A stretch of 64,000 bases of DNA from Zymoseptoria tritici IPO323 (GCF_000219625.1 NC_018218.1:806001-870000), one strand, 5' to 3'. Shown: positions 20,166-32,516, numbered from the stretch's first letter. Program-made: numbers and translations. Notes: a model not told the origin generated them from the letters alone.

Positions 20166-22657
20166 ATGAACGAGAAGCGCGACGTCTACGGCAACAACAT
20201 GCCCAGTGAGCAGACCCCGCTCATCCAGAGCGTGCCTGTCGAGGAGAGGAGGGAAAGATATCCTAACACGAGAGTATGTAAAGTTTCCTACCACTGAGCA
20301 ATCGCAGCCTAGCTGACATGGCACTGACCAGGTTCGCCGAATTTGCACTATCGCCTTGACCTCCGCTCTCTCCATTGCCGCGATTGTTTTCGTTGGATTC
20401 GCTATTGCGGGCAAGACAGTCTTCCCAATCGGCGACGACTCCAAGTCACCAAACCATGGTGGGCAGGTGCCACACTCTGGCTGGCCCGAGTCGGAAGGCA
20501 TCGACTACGAGGATTTGAAGAAGACATTATTGGACACACCTGACGGAGAGAGGGCAAGGGAATGGAATCAGTACTATAGTTCTGGCCCGCATTTGGCGGG
20601 CAAGAACTTGAGTCAGGCAGAGTAAGGACTGCACACCAAGAGACGATTGAGTGGGGGGCTGACAGACATCAGATGGACGAGGGACAAATGGGTCGAGTTT
20701 GGCGTACACCATGCTGAGGTCGTGTCGTACGACGTCTATATCAACTATCCGCTCGATCATCGGCTTGCGTTGTTGAAAGATGGAAAGGTCGAGTTTGAGG
20801 CGACCTTGGAGGAAGATGTACTCGAGGAAGACCCCACGACGAACCTAACCGACAGAGTTCCAACTTTTCACGGCTATTCCGCGAGTGGAGATGTCACGGC
20901 ACCATACGTCTTCGCCAACTACGGAACGTATCAAGACTACGAAGACCTGGTCGACGCTGGCATCGACATTAAGGGCAAGATAATCCTGGTCAAGTATGGC
21001 GGTATCTTCAGAGGCTTGAAAGTCAAGCGAGCATCGGAGCTTGGTGCTATTGGTGTTATTATCTACGACGATCCTGGCGAAGATGGCGAGATCACTGAAG
21101 AAAAAGGCTTGAAGCCATACCCCGATGGACCAGCAAGAAATCCAAGTTCTGTTCAGAGAGGTAGTGTGGAGTATCTGTGTAAGTCCTTCCCCCATCAAGG
21201 GTGCCGGATGCTCATTGACAGTACGCTCAGCCGTCGCTCCTGGAGACCCAACTACCATTGGCTACCCATCGAAACCGGGAACTCCTCGTCAGTCTACGGA
21301 CGGCAAGATTCCAGACATTCCATCACTGCCAATCAGTTACGCTGAAGCTCTGCCATTGCTCAAAGCACTGAACGGCCACGGGCCAAAAGCATCTTCTTTC
21401 AACAAGTACTGGCACAAGGGCGGCCTTGGCTACAAAGGCGTGGAATACAACATCGGACCAACTCCAGACTCGATCACGATCAACATGATGAACAAGCAGG
21501 AGTACGTGACCACTCCTCTTTGGAACGCCATCGGCGTCATCAATGGCACTGTTTCTGACGAGGTGATTGTCATTGGCAACCATCGAGATGCCTGGATCGC
21601 AGGAGGCGCAGGAGATCCCAACTCCGGCTCAGCGGCTCTCAACGAAGTCATCCGCTCTTTCGGCGTAGCCCTCAAAGCAGGCTGGAAACCCCACCGAACG
21701 ATCGTCTTCGCAAGCTGGGATGGTGAAGAGTACGGCCTCATTGGCAGCACCGAGTGGGTGGAGGAGTACCTTCCCTGGCTCTCGGCGTCCACCATCGCCT
21801 ACATCAACGTTGACGTCGGCGCTCGCGGCCCTCACTTCGCCACCGCCGCGGCTCCGGTTTTGAACAAGGCTATCTACGAGGTCACCAGCCAAGTACAGTC
21901 TCCAAACCAGACCGTCGAGGGCCAGACTGTCCGCGATACCTGGAACGGACACATTGATACCATGGGTTCCGGCAGCGACTTCACCGCCTTCCAGGACTTT
22001 GCCGGCATCCCGTCCATTGATGTCGGGTTCGCCTCTAGTCGTTCTGACCCTGTATACCACTATCACTCCAACTACGACTCGTTCCACTGGATGGATAAAT
22101 ACGGCGACCCGGGCTTCCAATACCACATGACAATGGCCAAGATCATCGCTCTGCTCGCGGCGAAGCTGGTCGAGGAGCCCGTCGTGCAGTTCAATGCCAC
22201 AGACTATGCGCTGGGCTTGAACAAGTACCTCTCCAGCCTGGAAAAGTCCATCTCCACAACTTCCATGTCCAAGTCGCCCCTCAGGAAACTTGAAAAGTCG
22301 ATCGACGCCTTCCTCAAGACGTCCATCGCTTTCGACGCCCACGCCGCTAAGCTCTCGTCTCAACTTCGTTCACACTCCTCGTCCGCAAGACGCAAGCACA
22401 AGCTGTACAGGAAAGTTCGCGCGTTGAACACGAAGTACAAGCTCCTCGAGCGGCAGTTCTTGTATCAACCGGGCCTGGACAGTCGAACGTGGTTCAAGCA
22501 TGTCGTGTTCGCTCCAGGTTTGTGGACTGGATATGCAGGGGCTACGTTTCCGGGTATTGTGGAGGCTTACAATGAGAAGGACAAGAAGGCGGTGGAGAAG
22601 TGGACAGGGATCATCATCAAGGCTGTGGAGGATGCGACGAAGTTGTTGGAGGAGTGA
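20166..22657 (+). CDS. Glutamate carboxypeptidase II-like M28 zinc peptidase, type II membrane protein
   Basis: Four exons (20166-20273, 20332-20621, 20673-21178, 21231-22657) give 776 residues. A short cytosolic tail is followed by one membrane segment (ICTIALTSALSIAAIVFVGFA), then the PA domain, the M28 peptidase domain and the C-terminal helical dimerisation domain, in the order of GCPII/transferrin receptor. Two-zinc ligands are all present: H419 (NHRDAW), D430 (GAGDPNSG), E468 with catalytic E467 (WDGEEYG), D496 (INVDVG) and H580 (YHYHSNYDSFHW). So, unlike transferrin receptor, it should be an active aminopeptidase or carboxypeptidase. Vps70 of yeast is a related protein, suggesting vacuolar or Golgi location. 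The substrate cannot be read from sequence. Confidence 0.9.
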
Positions 22658-22974
22658 GCGCTGTGAAGTGGGGGAAAGACAGAAGGAGGGATCTCGTATG
22701 GGCACGAGAGGCACAAAGTGAGACATAGCTTGGTGGACTAGGCTGAGATCTGAGGCGTATCTATGAAACAGTCATGCGTCTGTCGTTTCGCGATACTCTC
22801 CGACAATTCTCACGAAGCGCCCAAATGCCTCTCTCGGAGCCAAGCAAGGCTTCTCGGAGCCCATACCGGCTTGTGCCATGCAAAGGCTGTCGGCTGGCGG
22901 CACGTCTTGGCCATCATTGTCAGACTTCAAGCGGGCTACATAGCCATGATCAGCTCCTTGCCCGTGCCTCTGTC
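22658..22974. other. Convergent 3' intergenic
   Basis: About 320 bp between stop codons of convergent genes (peptidase and Zn2Cys6 factor). It presumably holds both 3' untranslated regions. Nothing else seen. Confidence 0.6.
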
Positions 22975-25647
22975 TCAACCCATCTCGCCGTTTCCTCCAA
23001 AAGGCAACATCCCGTCTCCCATGAACAATCCATCAATCCCTCCACCGCCGAACCCATCCAGATTCAGATCCATCGCCTGTTGGAAGCCAGAACCCCATAC
23101 ATACGAATCAACCATGCCGTACAGATCTGCGTCCATACCAGGATATGCGTCATTTGCGTATGGGTTTGAGATTTGTTGTTGCGCGTAAGGCGAGAACTGA
23201 GCTTCCGCATTGGTAAGAGATGGACGAGTGGTTTGATCCATTGGGTAGGAAGAGGAGTTGAAAGTCCAGGAGCGGCTACTGCTGGTGTTACTGTTCTCGT
23301 GGGTAAGCGGAGGAGGCTGAGTGTGGGACTGGCGGTTCCCTGTCGCGACTTGCGACAGTAGATCGAGTGGAGATTGGGTGTATTGCGGCCGCTGTGCTGC
23401 GTCCTCCCGCTGCGTCTGCTCAGATTGCTGAGCCGGCGGAACTTGTTCACCCCTCGCTTGCGCTTCAACGTTCGCCTGGTGTTTGCGAAACCAGGTCATC
23501 AGCAGATCAAGAATTCGCAGAATCTTTGGCTTCGGACGAATGTTGTGATCATTCGCGATGCGGATGAACATGTCCGTGAGATTTGTAAGATAGGTGTCAA
23601 CCTTGAGGTCGTCCGGAGACATCATCTTCGAGATCTCACTGCCAGGCGTGGTGGTGGCAACATGCATCTTGATGAGGATGACCATGGAGTAGGTGCAGCG
23701 GACGAAGTAGAGGAGGATGGGAAGAGCTTTGACCGTGTCGCGGTCGATGGCAAGGAAGGTGTCGAGAATGCCGTGTGCGGCCTTTTTGCAGGCGATTAGC
23801 GCGGCCACTTGGTGGGAGGTGAGGGTCTCGGAGCTGTTGTTGACGTTGCGGAGAGACTCTTCCGTAAAGGGAAGTCGGAAGTCTTCGACGTTGTGGTTGA
23901 AGTGGAGTGCGATTTCGTGCAGGTATAAATTGGCCACGTGCTCGAAGAAGGTCAAAGTCGGATGTCCTTTCAGTTCGGCTGGGATGTTGTCCTTCCATGC
24001 TTTGAGGTCGTTTTCAAGGACCTTCAAGGTGTAGGCAACCTTTGGATCTGTGATGCTGATGGTGGCGGTATTGTCGTCCATGAGGAACTGCACGCCGATT
24101 TCTTCACAAATGTGCTGAATCTTGATGTGTTGACACAGCAGCCGATCAGAAGGGAATGCCTCTGGACTCGTTTCCAGAATCTCGACGCACTCTTTCATGT
24201 AGTTGCTCCAATGGATCAAGTTGGGCCGGCGAAGAACCATAGACGTACTTGATGGTGTTAGTACGGAATTCTAGACGGTGCGAATTGTCGAATCTCACCT
24301 CGCGGACATGTAGTAACAACAGAGCCACGCCCTCCTCGCCTCGATGGTGTCCGAATTCTGAGCCACTGATACAAGCGGCTGACCAGGAGGACACAAACCA
24401 CGCTTTGTTTTGGGAGCGTTATACCGCTTTCCCAAGCCGATATCCATGGCCATGACGGCCGCCATGTGAGTGATTTGGTAGTAGTTGCTCTGCTCCGACT
24501 TATCCGGCGGTCTGTAAAACAAAACCATCACCTGCATCGCCTGGATGAGCTCTAACGACTTGGCACCATTGACGACCACACAATCAGCAATGGCCCGCAC
24601 TGCTTCCCGCGCCAATCCTCGGCATATTTCTGAACCTAGCATGGAAAACGACGCAGCTGATAGGACGCAGACGTAGAGAATTGGCTTCTCCCTAGCCAGC
24701 TCCTTAGCCGTGGTGGTTGGCGGGAAGATGACAGCCGGCATGTTCGGCGACATTTTGTTGACGTAGCGGTCAAAGACTGTTGCAGCCACGTCTGGGCTGA
24801 TCAGAGAATGGATGCGTGCGAGGAAATCCTCCTGCGAGCGTCTCTCACCGCTCGAAGGCATCTCGAGCCTCGGCCACACTTCCACTTCTGCCGGACTGCT
24901 CGTAGACTGATGTCGTTGACTATTCGCGGATGGACCATAGGCAGCGATGCTTGACTGGCGAGAGCTGTCATCCACACGCTGACGTTTCTGCGGCGGCTGC
25001 ATCGAGCTGGATGCCGAAGGAGATTGATCAGACTGGGCCGAAGCCGAGTTTGTCCTGTTATGATCGAAGCTTTGGAACTGCTGGCCAAGCGGGATCTGTC
25101 CATTCTGCTGCTGCAACACAGAAGTGAGAGCATCAAGTTTCCTTTCCAGCTCGGCCACTCTGCTGTCTGACTTCTTCATCCTCTTGCGGGTTGGAGCCGT
25201 GATGACACACGGTCGCCCTGCTTTTTGGCATCTCCGACACGGCACTTCTGGGCGTGCTGGGTCTTGATCACATCGTACTTTCAGTCCACGACATGCCTCG
25301 CAGGCCCGAGGCCGCTTGGGATCGTCGACATGTTGCGTCTCTTCGTTGCCATCATCTCCGCTATGCTCGCTAGCTTCCCGGGGGGGCCGGTAGCCTATCG
25401 GATGTGGACTGTTGTGTGTGCTCTGAATGCCAGTGCTCGTTGCGCCGTACGCGGCCTGGTCGCGCGCTTGGATATCGGGATACTGGTTGTAATATGGTTG
25501 TGGGGGCGGTTGGTCGTAAGGCAGGCCATGAGGCTGTAGTGGGCGAGGAGGATGCTGCTGTCCGTATGATGTTATCGGCGGACTACGATCGTCTTGTGGA
25601 GCGCCGAGACGTGGATCCAGCGGTGCAGGATGTTGGTGCGAGCTCAT
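22975..25647 (-). CDS. Zn2Cys6 fungal transcription factor
   Basis: Exon 1 (25647-24299) and exon 2 (24247-22975) join over a 51-nt intron (GTGAGA...ATCAAG), with a Ser codon split in YYMSAS|TSMVLRRP; 873 residues. A Pro/Gln-rich N-terminus leads to the binuclear cluster C116-x2-C119-x6-C126-x10-C137-x2-C140-x6-C147. A basic linker (TRKRMKKSD) and a short dimerisation coiled coil (RVAELERKLDALTSVLQQQ) follow. The middle region (MSPNMPAVIFP..., YYQITHMAAVMAMDIGLGKRY, ARRAWLCCYYMSAS) is the fungal regulatory domain in the style of Leu3/War1/PrtT factors. A Gln/Ser-rich C-terminus ends in acidic and Gly-rich residues. DNA target and inducer are not deducible. Confidence 0.88.
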
Positions 25648-26116
25648 CGTCGCATGTCACGGTCGGAGGTCGGTATCACAAGGGCCGATGGTGTTGCGAG
25701 TCCCGGTCACGCTTGAGCTGTTGTTGCGATGTAGAGAGAGAGAGGGCAGTATAGAGGCTGCCCTGAGGTGAATCTTACAAGCTTTGCACCTTAGGAAGAC
25801 AACTTGGCTGAACAGAGGTCAGCGAGAAGTGCGCAGGTCGTAGTCTTGCATCTGTTTCTTTGCGATCCTCTGCGCAGTTGGTTGCGAATCGATCGTCGAC
25901 GAGGGCCAAAAATGAGGGGCCGGTCCGCACTCCGGTTCCGTCAAACTTTTGGAGAGCAAGTCATACCTCACTTGCGACACATTTCTGTACAGTCGCGACA
26001 GCACTCCTCACTCCACCAGACCACCACCGATTCCGCCAGGAAACATCCAAAGGACAGATACACAGGCAGAGTCTCACTCACGCGCGACATCTGTAAAAAG
26101 TACCAATCGACTCGAA
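25648..26116. other. Divergent promoter region
   Basis: Between the starts of the Zn2Cys6 factor (minus) and PheRS alpha (plus). An open frame continues upstream of the PheRS ATG from 25949, but its residues look untranslated. No binding site identified. Confidence 0.55.
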
Positions 26117-27798
26117 ATGCCTGGCACACGGGGCCCAGTGCCGGTGCCAATGAATCAGACCAATGGCTCCAATGGCGAAGGCAGAGACCTCACATTAGAC
26201 ATTCTTCACCAACTCGAATCCACCGACCCGTTCAAGACTGAGGATGTGTACCCTCAAAAAAGCCAAGCTGAGCTAAAGGCAGCATTGGATCGACTGGCAA
26301 GCAGAGCTATGGTGGAATACGACACAAATGACACGGAGCAAGTCATCCTGACGGGAGAAGGCCAGCAAATATGCGACGAGGGGAGTCATGAATACAAGGT
26401 GTGGGAAGCGGTCAAGAAGGCTGGCCGGCTTGGGTTGAAGGATCCGGCATTGTCCACGGCTTCTGCGAAGATCGGCCAGGGCAATGCCTTCAAGCAGCAA
26501 TGGGTGAAGAAGGACGGTGATGCTCTGATACCCTTAAAGGATACCGTGGTGGATGCGACACGCGAGACACTCCAATATGTGCACGAGTACCACACTGTGC
26601 CAGACCAAAGGCAATTGAAGGACTTTCAAAAGCGGAAACTCGTAACCACCCAGAAGATCATCACGTACGAAGTGCGAAAAGGTCCGAAATGGGGTCTGGA
26701 GATTCCGGTCGAGGTGACTGATCTCACTGCGGACATGCTGGAGGATGGTACATGGAAGTCCGCCGCTTTTAAGCCGTACAACTTCAGTGCCCTTGGTGCT
26801 CAGCAAAACGCCGGTACACTGCATCCGTTGAACAAGGTCCGAGAAGAGTTCCGCAAGATCTTCTTCAACTGGGACTTCATCGAGATGCCCACGGGGAGGT
26901 ATGTTGTCGCATATTCGTGGACTGAATCGAAACTCATACTGACTATCCCGCCAGATTCGTTGATACCGGCTTCTGGAATTTCGATGCTCTTTTTGTGCCC
27001 CAACAGCATCCCGCCCGCGACATGCAAGACACTTTCTACGTCTCTGATCCTGCCGAGGCTGGTCCACCAGGTCCAGACCCGCTGGCAGACGCTGCCCTTT
27101 CGAAGATGGAAGCCGAAAGCCAACTCTTCTCCTCGAACAAAGACGACACACCCTCCACCAGCAAACTTGACTACGAGCAATACTACGCCGACATCAAAGC
27201 CGTGCATCAAGACGGCAAGTTCGGCTCCGTCGGCTACCGCTACCCCTACACCGACTCAGAAACCCGCAAACTCGTCCTCCGCACCCACACCACCGCCGTC
27301 TCAACCTACTGCCTCCACCGCCTGGCCGCCAATCCCCGACCCGCCCGCTACTTCTCTATCGACCGCGTCTTCCGCAACGAGACCGTCGACGCCACACATC
27401 TCGCAGAATTCCACCAAATCGAAGGTGTCATCGCCGACTACGGCCTCACACTCGGTGGCCTGCAAGCTTTCCTGGGCAAGTTCTTCGAGCAGCTCGGCAT
27501 CACGAATCTCCGCTTCAAGCCCGCTTACAACCCGTACACCGAGCCGAGTATGGAGGTTTTCGGCTTCCATCGCGGGCTGGACAAGTGGGTGGAGATCGGT
27601 AACAGTGGTATGTTCCGGCCGGAAATGTTACTGCCAATGGGTCTGCCGGCGGATCTGAGAGTGTATGGATTTGGATTGAGTTTGGAGCGGCCCACGATGA
27701 TTAAGTACGGTGTGAGCAATATTCGGGAACTGCTGGGGCATAAGGTGGATCTGGGCTTCATTGAGAACAATGCGGCGGTGCGGTTGGACAAGGATTAG
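26117..27798 (+). CDS. FRS2: Cytosolic phenylalanyl-tRNA synthetase alpha subunit
   Basis: Charges tRNA-Phe as the catalytic subunit of an alpha2-beta2 enzyme. Exons 26117-26898 and 26955-27798 join over a 56-nt intron (GTATGT...CGCCAG) inside [17 protein letters not shown], giving 541 residues. The N-terminal winged-helix, DNA-binding-like region is followed by the class II core: [15 protein letters not shown], motif 2 [18 protein letters not shown], the EFHQIEG block, and motif 3 [15 protein letters not shown]. The ATG at 26117 (MPGTRGP) is preferred over an upstream in-frame start because the intervening residues look like leader. Yeast Frs2 is about 500 residues, so the length fits. Confidence 0.93.
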
Positions 27799-29328
27799 AG
27801 GTATGGTATGGAAGGTGGTCGGCGTCAGGTGTATGCGAAAGGCTATGTGTAAAGACGGGATGCGAAATGAAACGCTTGCTAGATAAAGGCATGTGTAGTG
27901 TTGAAATGAAGAGGACGTTGAAATGTAGCCCTCGGGCACCCATCTTCTTTTTCTCTTCGAATGCTGCTGGTTCGCTCATCTTTCCGGCACATCCACGCGA
28001 GCGGAGAGACGATGGCCTAGGTCTCCGATTGCATCACTCGTGTTCTTATCCTCTCTCGAGAACTTCCTGCAGCTGGACCTGGACCCGAAGACGATCGTCC
28101 GGCACAATACCTTCTCCTTCTATTGCTAGATTGTTCAGATCTTGAGTAGTGCTAGAGGAGACATATGTCCGTTTCGCACTTCCTGCCGACTCTCACATAC
28201 GGAGTCAATGCGGACTCGAGGTTTGAAGCAGACTATACCTGGCATTGACTCGAGAGAGTGCAAGTTTGCTATGCTCTTCCCGCCATACGGAAAATTCTGG
28301 CCTGGTCGCACATCAATTGCTCTCCATTGAGGTCTGGTTTGCTGGGCGGACTCCATCTTTGTGCCGACCTAAGACGACAGTTTGCTGAAGCGGCAATCGA
28401 TCATATCTTCCGCCATGTTTCAGACTGATGATCTTTGCCTGTCTGCCTTGGACTATGAATGGCAAAAAGAAATCATTCACATCTCACGCCCTGCATCCAC
28501 TTGTAGTTCGCATCGAAGACCGCGAAGTTCGAACTCAGATCGCATGGTACCATACTGCTGCAAGACGAACTAAATACCACTCCGTTCAACACAGCAGCAG
28601 GAACAAGGTCTCAATCTCGAACTAATGCCCAGGCCTCACCCGGTCATGCTTATACGAACGAACAGATTTCAGGTTCCTTCCCTTCGACCAAATCTTGTAC
28701 ATCGAGGCTGCGAGTCGAATACCGAGACTTTTCATGACGGGACCATGCGGTCTTGCCCCTGTTACGCAGCTCGAACCTGTCAAAGAGCATACCATGGAAG
28801 GGACGGGGTGACAGCAGTAAGATTTCTGCTGCTCTCTGCAGAGAACTTCTTACAGTCTGCCAAAGTCGGCGTGGTCGCCCCTCCTCCTCAACCGCGCCGT
28901 CGGACTTGAGCGCTGCCGTTGCGATGCTACCACTGGCGAAGCAGCAGAGGCTGGCCGCTACTCGTCGTTGATGATACCTGAGCTCAACACGCACATCCTA
29001 GCTTCCAAGGCGAAGCCCTCGCCATCGAGAGATTCCACCCAAGCCCTGACAGAAGTCTCATCATGACGACACAGACTATACACATTCATTGAACATTACA
29101 CGACGTACACCCACGACAATCGGACGATGGCGATCACGGCGAAGTGTGCGGGATTGGATGCGAAAACTTCTCATTGTGCCGGCATTGTGCTAGCCTGGTC
29201 ATCTACGATACACCGGAGAACAAAGCAGCACAAAGCTGCCTCGCCCGCTCCAAGCCTTTTCATTCATCTCTCGACACTCGTACCACCATGCCATCGACAA
29301 TCACCATCCCTGCCCAGCGTCGACACGC
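27799..29328. other. Intergenic, 1.5 kb
   Basis: No supported gene. Frames up to 114 codons on both strands are overlapping and lack domains. No repeats recognised. Confidence 0.5.
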
Positions 29329-29881
29329 TCAATTCAGCGACTTCTCATACTTCTTGAAGAGTTTGATCTCAGTCTCTTCAAAGTGAATTGCGCCCTCTGG
29401 AATGCCAGCGCACACCAATTTCTGGCGCAACTCGGTTTTAAAAATTTCCCGGCGCCGCATGGTTGTGGCAACCAGCGTGTCACCTCCACAGTGCTTGCTT
29501 TCGTGCAGGATGACGCGCAGCGACGTGATTCTGGCTAAGGTATTCGTGAGGCTGGGCTCAGCGAGGAAATCCCACAGTCTGTCAAAAGTGAAGTCGTCCG
29601 TTGGGAGGTCGCCGCCGACGAATGAAGAAACGTGTGGTCGCGGAACACTCGGACTTGGCGGTTGCGTGAAGCTCGCTGTTGGTGAGGTAGATGCCGGGCT
29701 CCGCGATCTTGTACAAGTGCTTCTCATACAGCGTCTTGTCGAGAATGTCCAACAGTAACTCCGCTGGCAGACCCATCAGCGTTGCTTCTGGTCTCGCTAA
29801 CGGCATCGGCTTTGAGGGATTCTTCTTCTCCACCCTGGCGCGCACAGGCTGTGAGGCACTCTTCGACTTCTTCTTAGCCAT
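29329..29881 (-). pseudogene. Frameshifted F-box-like paralogue of the gene at 30435-31076
   Basis: ATG at 29881 opens MAKKKSKSASQPV..., then RPEATLMGLPAELLLDILDKTLYEKHLY and ATTRFFIR, matching the neighbour's RPEATLNALPDEILLNILNEIHPEKHLY and TNRFFVR. After about 29620 the match continues only in the next frame: FDRLWDFL, ARITSLRVILHESK and FKKYEKSLN, against the neighbour's ARITSLRV-like FAKITSLRVIQH and YKQYEKSLT. The first frame stops 30-odd nt later. No GT-AG pair in the junction restores frame (the strong acceptor TTTTGACAG gives the wrong phase). So it is a one-base type frameshift in the coding region at roughly 29611-29625, or a sequence error. Upstream, a donor-like GTAAGG and acceptor mimic the neighbour's first intron, but its first-exon ATG is absent in that register. 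Confidence 0.7.
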
Positions 29882-30434
29882 GATGCTGGCTTGAGGCGCT
29901 GGCTTGAGGCACTGACAATCAGTGGGTGCTGAGTCGAGATGGAAGTGCACACGAGCTAGGGGGTGCGCCTTACCTTGATCAAGATGGCGGAGGATGTTCA
30001 CGATGCTTTATCGTCGCTGCCGACTTCGATAAGGCGTCTGCGAGTGTCTTGCTGCAAGAGGTGCGTTGAGGACACGATCGGAAGCCTGCGCAAGGCGGAA
30101 GGCGGAGGATGGGAGTGGGATTAAGAAGCAGGTTGCTGAACGGAACGAAGTCGCGGAAAAGAGGAAGACTTGCGGCAGCCGCCGCCCTCCCGCTACACAT
30201 TCACTCATTCACTTAAACAACACGATGAATACGGTACCCACGACAAGGATGATGACCGCGAGATACGTCAAAACTGATCCGAGACCTTCAATTGAGCTGG
30301 CTACATGGATCTACACCACACACTCGAGAACAAAGCCGCCTTCGCCACTCATCTGGTTCCCTCGTCCGACACTTTCATCTCGATCCATGCTACCAAAGAC
30401 CGTCATCTAGCTGGGCCAGTATTGATCAATACGA
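29882..30434. other. Intergenic between tandem paralogues
   Basis: Upstream of the broken copy and downstream of the intact copy. The part next to 29881 resembles the first-intron region of the intact copy (GTAAGG...TTGTCAG), as expected of a tandem duplication. Nothing else seen. Confidence 0.5.
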
Positions 30435-31076
30435 TCAAGTCAACGACTTCTCATATTGCTTATAGAACCTGGCCTCGGTCTTCTCCCAGTGAATCACACC
30501 CATGGGAATGCAGGCCTCTTTGAGTTTCTGGTGCACATGCAGGGCATACTGCACGTGTGCTTCGGTCGTCTCGGTCTTGCCAACGTGCTGAATCACGCGC
30601 AGCGATGTGATCTTCGCGAACCTATCCGCAAGCCTGTGTGGCCCGCGGCCGAGGTCGTTGCCTTGGAGGAAGCGCTCAAGGTCGTGGTGTCTCTTGCCCC
30701 ACCCGTCGATGCGGACGAAGAATCGATTGGTAGGGGGAATCTCGTCCATGGCTGCGTCATGAATTCTGTGGTTGACGAGGTAGATGCCAGCGTTCTCGAT
30801 CTGGTACAAGTGCTTTTCTGGATGGATCTCGTTGAGGATGTTCAGCAGAATCTCGTCTGGTAGGGCGTTGAGCGTCGCTTCTGGTCTGGCTTTTGGCTTC
30901 GGCACGGCTGGGTTCTTCTTGCGTCCGACCTTCGAGACTTCAGTCAACTTTTGCTTCGCCACGATGCCAGCTTTGCGCGCTGGCGCTGAGCGGGCGTGCG
31001 GCTAGTCGAGTATTAGCCCAAGCCACATCGAATAGGATGCGCAGGAGAGGTAGCCTCTTACTTTCACGGGCGCCAT
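30435..31076 (-). CDS. F-box-like conserved protein (intact tandem copy)
   Basis: The long frame begins with a GTG codon at 30962, where the sister copy has ATG, so the start must lie upstream. An intron at 31061-31002 (GTAAGAG...GACTAG, 60 nt, phase 0) connects it to a five-codon first exon, ATG at 31076 (MAPVK). The product is 193 residues. A basic, Pro/Lys-rich N-terminus is followed by RPEATLNALPDEILLNILNEI, an F-box-like helix pair, then HRIHDAAMDE, RFFVRIDGW, AKITSLRVIQHV and a C-terminal MGVIHWEKTEARFYKQYEKSLT. The tandem neighbour at 29329-29881 is the same family but frameshifted. Function unknown; Skp1 binding is only suggested by the motif. Confidence 0.65.
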
Positions 31077-31613
31077 GTTTGGGGACCTGGGGTGGCCAGA
31101 GTCTGAAGGTCGACATTGGAACGATGAGAGGAAGTTGAGAAGAAGAGGAACGAAATTGGGAGGGAACGAAATTCTTGCGGCAGTGGCCGCCTTTCCTCGA
31201 GGTGTTGTGTTACGTCACACTCCTGGGCAAGTGAAGTGGTCTCGAGGATTCCCCATGCCATAATGCTCGACGGAGGTATTCCTCTGTCCCGCTGGATGCA
31301 GCCTGGTCACCTAGGTACTCTTCCCTGGACAGTTGAAGCTGCACGACAGCCTCCAACGGACAAATGGTCACGTCTTCGACTAGTCCGATGCGTCTTGTGC
31401 CTGCAAGTTACCCGCAGCTCCTTCCTAAAGCGGCTAGCCGGTTGTCAAAACGACACAATCCAGATTTTGCTCCTTGTCGACTGTTTCTCGGAGATCTCGA
31501 CCTCTGCAGGACATCCATCAGAAAATTCTTTGTGGTATCGTCAAGCAGCAACGAAGCCTTCGTCCTCCTCGTCTTCTCAGCGACGCAGCCGGACGCTCAA
31601 GTCAAGGCTCAAG
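30963..31613. other. Divergent intergenic region (overlaps the first exon and intron of the minus-strand gene)
   Basis: Beyond the tiny first exon at 31076-31062, this is the promoter space between the divergent genes at 30435-31076 and 31614. A plus-strand frame opens at 31236 and runs into the next gene, but its residues before MAPSLL look untranslated. Confidence 0.5.
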
Positions 31614-32514
31614 ATGGCACCCTCTCTCCTCGAGATCGCCCCTGAACTGCGCAACATGATCTGGGGATTCGCCGTCCACGAAGCAGATCCGATTCCCATC
31701 ACCCACTTCGAACCACATATGGGCACCCTCCACACTGAGGTCGACCTCCGTGATGCGCCACCAACAGACAAGCGCACTGCCTTCCATTTCACGCAATCCA
31801 ACCAACAGATAAACAACGAAGCTGCGGCCATGTACTACAGATCGAACACTTTTCGATATGTGGTCGCAGATCGCGGATACGTGCGCCTGCGCGCCTGGGT
31901 CGACATGATCGGCCGTCTACCTCGCGTGAGAGGGAAACCAGCCAACAACGGACCACACCTCGAGATCGAACTTCTCGGCTGGGTGCACTCGTATAACCCC
32001 ACTGCCGTCCCGCGAATTCGTCGCACCAAGTCTTTCCGTAACCTGTGCTTTGCGCTCGCTCGCGCTGGATTGGTGCAGGGAAAGGTGAAGATCACCATCG
32101 CTGGGTACGGCTCAACATGCGCGCCGCATCGAGGACCGCCACTAGCGGCATCGCAAGCTGCCGCGGACCATCTTCAGCAGTACGTAGACCGGCGTCTAGT
32201 AGCTGAACAGAAACGGCTGGAGGCTGAACCAGAAACGGATGGAGGTGGAGACGGTTCGGAAAGAGGCAGAGAAGATTCGGAAAGAGGCGTGGGAGAAGAA
32301 GCTGGAGGCAATGATAGAGTTGCAGGAGAAGGAGAAGGAAGCGTCGGATAAATCAAACGAAGCGTTTCTGAAGAGCCATGAAGAGTTTATGGAGAAATCT
32401 CAACAGATGAACGCCGTGAAAGAGAAGCTGGAAATAATGGAGCCCAGGGCAATGCAGGCGAGTCTACAATGCAACAAGCCAAACGACGAGGAGGACCACG
32501 AGGCACAGGTGTGA
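31614..32514 (+). CDS. F-box/2EXR-like protein whose coiled-coil tail is shifted out of frame by one base
   Basis: ATG at 31614 starts MAPSLLEIAPELRNMIWGFAV, the family's F-box-like helix. FHFTQSNQQINNEAAAMYYRSNTF is the typical second block. The uninterrupted frame stops at 32351 (245 residues), and its last 35 residues are Gly/Glu junk. At 32202-32243 two imperfect 21-nt units stand in tandem (each would read AEQKR-L/M-E), and the second has one extra C near 32229-32230. Past that base, the next frame runs to 32514 with a clear Glu/Lys coiled coil (VRKEAEKIRKEAWEKK, LQEKEKEASDKSNEAF). So the locus appears to have lost its tail by a one-base insertion, or the base is an assembly error. Confidence 0.7.
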
Positions 32515-32516
32515 GC

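Noticed and set aside
29582..29727. Intron to rescue the frameshifted F-box-like copy
   Set aside because: The good acceptor TTTTGACAG puts the downstream exon in the wrong phase with every nearby GT donor.
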